DNA of 18,648 nt from Candidatus Hermodarchaeota archaeon. GTDB taxonomy: Archaea > Asgardarchaeota > Hermodarchaeia > Hermodarchaeales > Hermodarchaeaceae. The notes below the pieces were generated by a model. The model worked only from the letters and a program-made list of their open reading frames with translations, was not told the DNA's origin and did no database searches. Below, piece by piece: positions 12,300 through 18,648 of this stretch; positions within the stretch are counted from its first letter, which is position 1, and each line of letters starts with the position of its first letter. The stretch covers positions 1 to 18,648 of the forward strand of contig JAEOSA010000012.1 of the NCBI GenBank assembly GCA_016840595.1. Reading direction: 5' to 3'. The position numbers and the translations under genes were made by a program.

Positions 12300-15200
12300 C
12301 TATTTACGTTCATTAGATTTAGTGACAAAAAGTTCCTCCTTGTATAAGAAAACGAGTTCATGATCCTCTGTTGATTTCTGGAAGCAACTTTTGCTAGTTT
12401 TTGTGGAGAGTCTGTCTAATCCAGGATTAGGAATTTCCAGAGCATCATTATCGTAATCACCAATTACCAGAGCGAATGTCCTGCTGCCCTCTGGAAAGAT
12501 TATTTTTTCGTATATCTTTGATTCATTTCGGAAAATGTAAAGTTTGTTCCCAATAGCTAGCACATATTCATTCTGACCGTCATTGTCAATATCGCCGACA
12601 TCAACTCCATTTTTATATACTCCGTTTTCGTCTGCGATTGGAATATTAATTGTGTTGACTAAGTTTCCTGAAATTACCTCGTATATCACAATCTCCGAGG
12701 CAGTAGACATAGCTACGATATCGTCTTTGCCATCATTTGATACATCGCCTACTGAAAAGCCTCCGTGAACTGTTTCTGGAGATACCCACACATTCTCCAA
12801 GCTTGAGCCTGTGTAATCAAATCCATATATGTTACCATAAAATGAAGCAAGTAACTCATTTATGCCATCTCCATCAATGTCCATTATTTCCAGATGGTCT
12901 GGTGGAGACACAATCTCAAAGGTATAGTTAGCTGTATTCACCCAACCTCCCGACTGATTTTCCCAAATTGCAATCATACTACCTCCAACTTCACCATTCC
13001 AGGTTGATATAACAATCTCTGTGTTAGTATCCGAATCAATATTACCCGTTGTCATTGAATCGCATGCCCCAAATTGTGTTATATTATAAGAAGGAACATA
13101 GCGCCCATCTACCTTTTTCCATATTATAGTGTAATAGGGGTCTGCAAACAGGCAATCAGCGCAGGTGACAATCTCTAAGTCCTGACTATTATCGTTGTCA
13201 ATATCCCCAACACTAACTGAGAAAACCCCTTTATCTGGTCTTGTAGCAGGAAGTGTATAGATTAGCTGCATGTTTCCTCCAATGTTCTCCCATACCTGTA
13301 CCAGCCCTGGGTCGGATTGGGTTGAGTTATGCATTCCAGAAGTCAATGTTTCCATATACCCATCTCCATCGATGTCCGCAATAATGATATCAATGATGTA
13401 GCCATGGCTGGTTGGTACATTGAGGTCATTAAACCAAACATCTTTTTGCTTCTCATAGATGACTAGATTGTTATTCCCAAGGCCAACGTGATCTCCAATG
13501 AGAATTTCGGTAGTGTAAAGCGGGGTCTGATAGTCTTCTATCTCGTAATATCGTAGTTCAAATAGCGTGGGACTTAAACCTATGAGTAATTCATTTTCTC
13601 CGTCATTATCGATATCTCCAATTTCCACGACCTCAACAGTTGCATCGGGATCTGATACGTTATATTCAATCCAAGTTCCTGAATCAAATTCGTAGTATCT
13701 TATTGTTTGATGAGAGGGCCTGGTTGGTGTATCTTCCAAACCAATGGCTAATTCGTTTAAGCCATCATTGTCTAGATCTCCAATAGCGACATGTTTGATA
13801 TCGGTTCCATGGGTCTCGCTTGTCCATCCTCCGGTAACATCGGAAACAATGTATTCGTGCCATTCGTTGCTTTCATATTTGTATACACGTACTTCATCTT
13901 GGTATGCGCCTAGACCATATGCTCCCCAGGCAATTTCGATGTTCCCATCATTGTCTACATCTCCAGCATCTATTCCCCAGCTTGTCGGCGTGTTAAGAAT
14001 GTCGTATCGCGTCCAAGAATCTGAAAAATACTTGTAATAGGATAAAACCTGGTATCCTCCCCCTCCATACCCCGCATATACGAGTTCAGTTACACCGTCA
14101 TGATCGATATCTGCGATTTCAAGGCCATCACATTCGTGGAGATTATTTTCTACGTTATAGGCGCTCCAACCACCTGATTCGTATTTGTAGTAACGCAATT
14201 CATAACCTGTACCTTGCGCTAGAAACCCTGCTGCAACTTCATTTAGACCATCATGATCAACATCACCGATAACAAGGGATGTAATGGCAGCATCGGGATT
14301 AGCGATGTTATGTTCTATCCAGCTGGATCCATCAAATTCATAGTATCTGAGTTCATATCCTTGGCTATCGATTGTGAATCCCACCACGATCTCATTGAGA
14401 AGATCATTATCAACATCGCCAATTGCTAGTTCCCAACCTCCTACGCTGTTGTCAGCAATGATTTGTTCATCCCAATTTCCAGAATTAAATTCATAAACAC
14501 GAATTTCCCAACTACCTGATGGTGTCCCTAATAAGACTGAAATTTCGTTTTCTCCATCGTTATCTACGTCACCAATCTTTACTCCGCGACTTCCAATTCC
14601 TCCATCGATATCCGCGATATTGAACTCATTTGTTTGTTCAAAATTAATGTAGGCCTGATCGATATAGAGTTGTGAAATTATCTTATTTCCTAGAGTTTGA
14701 TCATTGTCTAGAACTCGGAGTATGATTATGGTTGATGAATCGTCAGGAATGTTTGCCGTGATAAGTCGGTCAACATCTCGATTTTGATATTCTAGAATTG
14801 GAATCCATGAATCTCCTGATTGGATTTGAAAATAAAATTTTGAGTCGGAATCATCCGAAGGAAATTCAGCATGACCGATTATTGTGAACACCGTATTTTG
14901 CCGCGTTGGTAGATCCTTGAATACAAAAATCCAACCCATCTCCGTAGTGTCATCTACAGGTTTTCTAGTTCCATGAGTGTTCTTTTCTTCACTTAGAATT
15001 TCATAGGACCCATCCTCCAGGTAAGTGTTAACATAGGTACCCGATGCTGTTCCGAACCCAGTTTCGGGGTCTTGATATTCATTATCAATGGTTTCAATGT
15101 CTGGAGGGGGTGGAGGTCCCTCAATGATAACGGTTCTGGATTCGGATGATCCATCCTTTGCAAGGATAGCTTCACTAAAGATTCGAATCTCATAAGCGCC

Positions 15201-15560
15201 CGGACTTCCCTTAAGCTCCCAAAACACAGAATAGGATTCATCTCGTAATAAATTCTGGGATTGGGGATGGTCTCCTACGATAATTTGGAAAGTCGAACCG
15301 TCTACAGTATTGAAGTCACTTGTACCTTCCCCAATGCTATATTGAACATAGGAATCAACATCTCCGGCATCACCTCTTCGCGAGACAATAGTGCCTGATA
15401 CGATGAAACTGCCTTCATTTTCCACGATGATTCCATCAGATGGAGTGGTAATTTCCACACTCAGGGTGGCTTTCGGAGGCCGTTTCGATTGAGCAATTGT
15501 TATTGATGTAAAAATTAAGAGTCCTATACAAAATGCGATAGCTAGGTTTCTTCTCTTCAC
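12300..15560 (-). CDS. Large secreted FG-GAP/VCBS-type repeat protein with 14 calcium-loop motifs
   Basis: 1086 residues from the GTG at 15560-15558. Numbering from an upstream GTG (15578): signal peptide or anchor about 8-30; Ig-like beta domain about 38-153 (VEITTPSDGIIVENEGSFIVSG..); a PPPPP linker (155-159); a beta-sandwich-like region about 160-318; then from about 325 to the end 14 repeats built on D-x-D-x-D-G-x-x-(D/E), for example GDVDNDGENE, IADIDHDGVTE, MDIDGDGINE. Such loops bind calcium in integrin-alpha-like propellers. The first seven share an outer strand like LRYYEFDSGTWIEY; the last seven have VWENIGG-type strands, so two seven-bladed propellers are likely. Four or five loops are degenerate. 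No C-terminal membrane helix; the tail is charged. Start: GGAGG lies nine bases before 15560, whereas the GTG at 15578 has none. Likely surface adhesion or binding; ligand unknown. Confidence 0.9.
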   Translation of the reverse strand: MKRRNLAIAFCIGLLIFTSITIAQSKRPPKATLSVEITTPSDGIIVENEGSFIVSGTIVSRRGDAGDVDSYVQYSIGEGTSDFNTVDGSTFQIIVGDHPQSQNLLRDESYSVFWELKGSPGAYEIRIFSEAILAKDGSSESRTVIIEGPPPPPDIETIDNEYQDPETGFGTASGTYVNTYLEDGSYEILSEEKNTHGTRKPVDDTTEMGWIFVFKDLPTRQNTVFTIIGHAEFPSDDSDSKFYFQIQSGDSWIPILEYQNRDVDRLITANIPDDSSTIIILRVLDNDQTLGNKIISQLYIDQAYINFEQTNEFNIADIDGGIGSRGVKIGDVDNDGENEISVLLGTPSGSWEIRVYEFNSGNWDEQIIADNSVGGWELAIGDVDNDLLNEIVVGFTIDSQGYELRYYEFDGSSWIEHNIANPDAAITSLVIGDVDHDGLNEVAAGFLAQGTGYELRYYKYESGGWSAYNVENNLHECDGLEIADIDHDGVTELVYAGYGGGGYQVLSYYKYFSDSWTRYDILNTPTSWGIDAGDVDNDGNIEIAWGAYGLGAYQDEVRVYKYESNEWHEYIVSDVTGGWTSETHGTDIKHVAIGDLDNDGLNELAIGLEDTPTRPSHQTIRYYEFDSGTWIEYNVSDPDATVEVVEIGDIDNDGENELLIGLSPTLFELRYYEIEDYQTPLYTTEILIGDHVGLGNNNLVIYEKQKDVWFNDLNVPTSHGYIIDIIIADIDGDGYMETLTSGMHNSTQSDPGLVQVWENIGGNMQLIYTLPATRPDKGVFSVSVGDIDNDNSQDLEIVTCADCLFADPYYTIIWKKVDGRYVPSYNITQFGACDSMTTGNIDSDTNTEIVISTWNGEVGGSMIAIWENQSGGWVNTANYTFEIVSPPDHLEIMDIDGDGINELLASFYGNIYGFDYTGSSLENVWVSPETVHGGFSVGDVSNDGKDDIVAMSTASEIVIYEVISGNLVNTINIPIADENGVYKNGVDVGDIDNDGQNEYVLAIGNKLYIFRNESKIYEKIIFPEGSRTFALVIGDYDNDALEIPNPGLDRLSTKTSKSCFQKSTEDHELVFLYKEELFVTKSNERK

Positions 15561-15578
15561 GTGAGAGTCCCTCCTCAC
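15561..15578 (-). promoter_or_regulatory. Ribosome binding site of the FG-GAP gene in a hairpin loop
   Basis: On the minus strand GTGAG (15578-15574) can pair with CTCAC (15565-15561), leaving an eight-base loop GAGGGACT that holds most of the GGAGG ribosome site; the GTG start follows directly. This decides the start at 15560 and could modulate translation. Confidence 0.5.
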
Positions 15579-15605
15579 CTAACAATAATCGTGTATTGCT
15601 TAATT

Positions 15606-15618
15606 TCCCTTAAAAGTT
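15606..15618 (-). promoter_or_regulatory. Candidate TATA box for the FG-GAP gene
   Basis: The minus strand reads AACTTTTAAGGGA here, a TATA-like core. Transcription about 25 bases downstream would begin near 15585, giving a leader of about 25 bases to the GTG at 15560. The 192-base divergent gap is AT-rich; the plus-strand promoter for the next gene must also lie in it, perhaps at GTTAATATG near 15731-15739. Confidence 0.35.
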
Positions 15619-15752
15619 AATAAGTTTCATAAGAAAGATAGCAACTCAATTTTGCCAAATCAAATTAGAATGCAATATGCTCCAACTTTGTTGAATTGGG
15701 AGTTGAAATAGTTAAATTCATGGACTTTCTAGGTTAATATGAGAGATTAGGA

Positions 15753-16382
15753 ATGGATATCAGATCCGGAGAAGTGTTTCAAAAGGCTGAAAGACTTGGT
15801 ATAGTACGGAATCGCCCAGTTGTGTTGTATACCCAACCCCGTTACATCACTATAAATCAGGGTACGTGGCAATCTGAAATGGGCAACTGTCTCAGCATAG
15901 CAGTGGAGCAGATATTTCGTTCTCTTGATTCACAAACATCGTTGAAAAAGAAGGGATGGAGAAACTACATAACCTGGATTTTATCTCTAAAGCTCCATTC
16001 GTTAGTCGTTGTTGATACGAAAATTAATGGATGGAGTACAAGAGTACCCCAAAATCATGTTTCTCGAATCCTTATTTGGGCATCTGACGAATCGACAATA
16101 AACCTCATTATTCATCATCTCATCCTAGCCCAGAATAGTGATCCAATTCGGGAAGGAATTGATTGGAAGAAAATCGAAAAAGAATGGGAGATCGTCAAAC
16201 ACCGTGCAATTTATGACTGGAAGAAGCATCTGGAGAAATTCAATCCCACCACTATCTTCACGCCCTCTCCAGCTGAAAGAGATTTTGATGAACTCGCTAC
16301 TCGGATATGTGAGAGGTGTGGATCAACAATCAAAAAATATTCACTCTTTTGTTCCAACTGTGGATTTGGACCCGAGTCATAG
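15753..16382 (+). CDS. Uncharacterised protein with C-terminal zinc ribbon
   Basis: 209 residues; I do not recognise the main domain. It begins with a short charged helix, then beta-like stretches (PVVLYTQPRYITINQG, LHSLVVVDTKING, VSRILIWASDESTINLIIHHLIL) and an amphipathic, tryptophan-containing helical part (about 133-165, WKKIEKEWEIVKHRAIYDWKKH). The C-terminus is a zinc ribbon with C186, C189, C200 and C203 (CX2CX10CX2C), the same spacing and position as in the PH-like protein at 5884-6516. No signal peptide or membrane helix, so probably cytoplasmic. The middle might be a PH-like or other small beta fold, but I cannot support that. The ATG start has GAGATTAGGA just upstream. It stands alone between a divergent surface-protein gene and a converging PLP enzyme gene five bases away. 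Confidence 0.75.
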   Translation: MDIRSGEVFQKAERLGIVRNRPVVLYTQPRYITINQGTWQSEMGNCLSIAVEQIFRSLDSQTSLKKKGWRNYITWILSLKLHSLVVVDTKINGWSTRVPQNHVSRILIWASDESTINLIIHHLILAQNSDPIREGIDWKKIEKEWEIVKHRAIYDWKKHLEKFNPTTIFTPSPAERDFDELATRICERCGSTIKKYSLFCSNCGFGPES

Positions 16383-16387
16383 TCGAT

Positions 16388-17530
16388 TTATGGTTTGAAA
16401 TTATTCAAAACAGTTAGGGCTTTGTCGATGTCTTTTGGTGTGTTATAGAGGTGAGGAGAGAATCGGAGGAGCCCTTCACGGAAGGCAATGAAAATTTTTT
16501 CTTCTTGAAGATGTTTGAAGATGGCTTTGTTCCGTTCGGGTTCACGGTGACTGATGAGTATGATGGCAGTTAGCTCATCATTCTCTTGGGGGCTGTGGAT
16601 GGTGTATTTGCCGGAATCTAGCCCTGAGAGGAATTGATTAACAAGCTTCGCATTATGGTCTTTGATGTTGTCTAGCCCTTGATTATGGAGGTATTTGATG
16701 CTTTCAGTCCAGGGTAGGAAGTTGAAGAAGTTGGCAGTGCCGAAGACATCGTATTGGGCGGCACCGATTTGAGTGCGTACTTGATATTCTCTCATTTTGT
16801 CCATTTCGCGGTCGCCTTGCATGGCGAGCCAGTAAGTTTGGTTGTACTCCAGCGTATCTATTAAATCACGTTTCATCCAGGCGAAGCCGGTGCCGTAGGG
16901 TCCGCAGAGCCATTTGTAACCGGTACAGGTGATCGCATCGACAGGGTGTTTGGAAACGTTGAAAGGTTGACCGCCTAACCCTTGGGTGACGTTGAGAAGA
17001 AACAAAACATTGTGTTCGTAACAGGCTTTTCCAATAGCTTTCGCATCGAACTGATACCCTGTGAAGGAATCAACCCAAGTTGCGTTTAGAATCTTGGTAG
17101 CCGGAGTGATGGCTTTGGTGACATCCGTAACATCAAGGACCGTTCCTTCAGGTTCAATTTCTCGGACAACGATCCCCCGTTTCCGAAGATACAGCCAGGA
17201 GAGGATACTGGCAGGAAAATCGCCTTTGACGAGTAAGACTTCATCCCCCTTTTTCAAGGGAATGCCGTTGGCCCACAGATGAATCCCATAGGTTGCACTG
17301 TTACCTAAAATGATTTCTTCCTCAGGTGCGCCTATAAGGTTACCTAACGCGGTTTTCAGATTCTTCGGAGCCTCTACAAAAACTGCTTCGCTTAATCTGT
17401 ATGGTTGAAGATTTAGTTTGATTGCTTCTTCAGCAGCTTTCAGTGCCACCCTTGGCATGGCTCCAATACTGGATGCATTAATCCAGGTTTTATCATGAAA
17501 GGGTCCAAAATCGTCAACAAAAGACTTCAT
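16388..17530 (-). CDS. Class V (cysteine desulfurase-like) PLP-dependent enzyme
   Basis: About 380 residues from the ATG at 17530. Numbering from a TTG at 17599, the fold-type I features are WINASSIGAMP (39-49), the phosphate-loop segment NSATYGIHL (100-108), and TCTGYKWLCGPYGTGF (224-239), where K229 is the PLP-binding lysine, followed by the C-terminal domain with the arginine segment REGLLRFSPHLYNT. Class V members include cysteine desulfurases, aminotransferases and lyases; the reaction here is unknown. Two residues differ from the usual: NVTQ (N203) stands where an aspartate normally touches the PLP pyridine nitrogen, and Y228 stands where histidine usually precedes the lysine. No cysteine-containing desulfurase loop is seen. 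I chose the ATG (residue 24) because the usual family N-terminus begins shortly before WINAS and because upstream TTG/ATG starts would crowd the divergent gene 15 bases away. Confidence 0.88.
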   Translation of the reverse strand: MKSFVDDFGPFHDKTWINASSIGAMPRVALKAAEEAIKLNLQPYRLSEAVFVEAPKNLKTALGNLIGAPEEEIILGNSATYGIHLWANGIPLKKGDEVLLVKGDFPASILSWLYLRKRGIVVREIEPEGTVLDVTDVTKAITPATKILNATWVDSFTGYQFDAKAIGKACYEHNVLFLLNVTQGLGGQPFNVSKHPVDAITCTGYKWLCGPYGTGFAWMKRDLIDTLEYNQTYWLAMQGDREMDKMREYQVRTQIGAAQYDVFGTANFFNFLPWTESIKYLHNQGLDNIKDHNAKLVNQFLSGLDSGKYTIHSPQENDELTAIILISHREPERNKAIFKHLQEEKIFIAFREGLLRFSPHLYNTPKDIDKALTVLNNFKP

Positions 17531-17614
17531 GGTTAATCTGCCCCCATACGCTTTAGTAGGTCTTACCTTAAGAATTGACATCCTCTCATCCAGCCTCAAG
17601 GAGCAGTTATTTCT

Positions 17615-18448
17615 GTGAATTTACTCTCAATCACCACCCCTCCACTAGCCGTCTTAATTGGAAAACGTGGCTATCAACTTGACGCTATACTGGATGTTAT
17701 GGATCGGATGTGGAAGGAGTCCCTTATTGATGGCTTCGAATTTCAAAACCTCGCTGAATGGGACGTTTCTGGTCCACCCAAAGATAAAGCACAGTTTGAA
17801 GTCCGCGTGAAAGTGTGGGAGTCTTGCAAGAAATATTCCATCGATGAATTAGCAGAAGTCCTAGTGGAATCGAAACTTCCCATTCTATCTGTGCATTCGA
17901 ATCGGGATGTTGGGATACACCTATGTAGCGAAAAACGACGTGAAATCCAACGCGGTGAAAAACTCATTCGTGATTCGCTGGATCTCGCTCAGCAAGTAGG
18001 AGCAAGTATTTGCGTCTTCCACCTTTGGGATACATGGAAAAAGAACTTTAATCCCGGATTTCTTCAACGAACTTTAGAAGATATTACAGATGAATATCCA
18101 AAAGTGAAAGCGGCTGTAGAGAATGTCCCAATTAACTTACCGAACCATACTCCTTTTGATGTCGTAAAAGAGTTTGAATGGATAACGTTGGATCTTCGCT
18201 GGGCGGGGATGTACAATGAGCTGGACAAGTTTGCAGAGGTTAGTAACCGTATCATCGATGTGCATTTACGAGGTCGCTTAGAATCTGGAAAATGGGTTAT
18301 CTATCATGCTCCCTTCACGTTCTATGAAGTACTCGATTTGCTTCAAAGTGAGTGGGGTTATTCAGGGCTTCTGACAGTTGAACCTGAAGGCGGTCTGAAG
18401 GGTGCTGAATGGACTGATTTTGCCTCCGCCATGGCTTCGATACGGTGA
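17615..18448 (+). CDS. Xylose isomerase-like TIM barrel (sugar phosphate isomerase/epimerase or endonuclease IV fold)
   Basis: 277 residues of the AP-endonuclease-2/xylose isomerase-like barrel family. The strand ends carry likely metal ligands: E42 in DGFEFQ, H94 in LSVHSN, H136 in CVFHLWD, E169 in AAVENVP, D193 in TLDLRW, H217 in IDVHLRG, and E256 in LTVEPEG. The set E169-D193-H217-E256 fits the metal site of sugar epimerases and isomerases. Without the extra loops of endonuclease IV a sugar or polyol substrate is more likely than DNA, but the substrate is unknown. The GTG start has AAGGAG at 17597-17602, 12 bases upstream, which is long; no better start is seen. The gene is divergent from the class V PLP enzyme, so both may share control. 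Confidence 0.85.
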   Translation: MNLLSITTPPLAVLIGKRGYQLDAILDVMDRMWKESLIDGFEFQNLAEWDVSGPPKDKAQFEVRVKVWESCKKYSIDELAEVLVESKLPILSVHSNRDVGIHLCSEKRREIQRGEKLIRDSLDLAQQVGASICVFHLWDTWKKNFNPGFLQRTLEDITDEYPKVKAAVENVPINLPNHTPFDVVKEFEWITLDLRWAGMYNELDKFAEVSNRIIDVHLRGRLESGKWVIYHAPFTFYEVLDLLQSEWGYSGLLTVEPEGGLKGAEWTDFASAMASIR

Positions 18449-18486
18449 ATATTAAGAATTGAAATTCCGTTCAGAGTAATCGATAA

Positions 18487-18648
18487 TCAGTCAGAATAGT
18501 CTTCAAGGGGACACCAGTGGGGAATCGTGAAACCTTCCTGAATGAGGTCTTCAAAGCTGATGATGAATTTTGCACCGGTTACCAGACTGGGATGAGTACA
18601 ATAGAGCGCGACTTTTCCACTCCCGGATTCACCTTGATTCCGCACGTA
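18487..18648 (-). CDS. Unrecognised protein, C-terminal 53 residues only (5' part off window)
   Basis: An open frame enters from the right edge on the minus strand and ends at TGA (18489-18487). The visible part contains YVRNQGESGSGKVALYCTHP near its start, VTGAKFIISFEDLIQEGF in the middle and IPHWCPLEDYSD at the end. It has two cysteines, one in LYC and one in WCPLE, which may be metal or disulfide residues. No family is recognised. The coding call rests on the uninterrupted frame to the edge and a protein-like composition; it converges on the TIM-barrel gene with a 38-base gap. Confidence 0.55.
   Translation of the reverse strand, partial: YVRNQGESGSGKVALYCTHPSLVTGAKFIISFEDLIQEGFTIPHWCPLEDYSD

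Noticed and set aside
12300..12470. Frameshift hiding a C-terminal membrane helix of the FG-GAP protein
   Set aside because: Both other frames on the coding strand meet stops within a few codons and show no hydrophobic stretch.

Overview
This window looks like a chromosomal segment of an archaeon, most likely an Asgard archaeon (Promethearchaeota; the exact lineage cannot be told from here). The reasons are: a Ras-superfamily, Rab-like small GTPase with all five G motifs (6523-7065); a protein with a PH/GRAM-like N-terminal region and a zinc ribbon beside it; long secreted beta-propeller proteins with C-terminal membrane anchors; an archaeal-type double-wHTH Lrp/AsnC-like regulator; a free-standing AlaX editing protein; TATA-like boxes in the gaps; and many TTG/GTG starts with Shine-Dalgarno motifs. 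The taxonomic call is inference. There is no rRNA, tRNA, CRISPR, IS element or phage gene that I can support. Gene density is high and no gap exceeds about 250 bases.

Layout: (1) 1-437, 5' part of a TPR protein, minus strand, running off the left edge. (2) 523-1413, PfkB-family sugar kinase, minus. (3) 1528-5810, a surface-protein block: a serine beta-lactamase-fold hydrolase (minus), then after a divergent 250-base promoter gap two tandem paralogous seven-repeat propeller proteins (plus). All three have a hydrophobic N-terminus and a C-terminal membrane helix with a basic tail. (4) 5884-7065, the PH-like/zinc-ribbon protein (plus) converging on the Rab-like GTPase (minus). (5) 7159-10538, a run of minus-strand metabolic and quality-control genes: GNAT acetyltransferase, saccharopine-dehydrogenase-like oxidoreductase, AlaX, and a PNPOx-like flavin protein. 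(6) 10652-12274, divergent Lrp-like double regulator followed by a membrane-anchored class I methyltransferase in an apparent operon. (7) 12300-15560, a 1086-residue secreted FG-GAP protein (minus) with 14 calcium-loop motifs. (8) 15753-16382, an orphan protein with a zinc ribbon of the same spacing as in block 4. (9) 16388-18448, a divergent pair: class V PLP enzyme (minus) and a xylose-isomerase-like TIM barrel (plus). (10) 18487-18648, the 3' end of an unrecognised gene running off the right edge.

Functionally the window mixes housekeeping metabolism with a cell-surface and eukaryote-like component. Five proteins are predicted to be exported or membrane-bound. The parts most likely to be under-described are the paired propeller proteins, the 14-motif FG-GAP protein, and the PH-like/zinc-ribbon protein beside the small GTPase. 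I did not find a convincing, complete new multi-gene system; the links between neighbours are hypotheses only.
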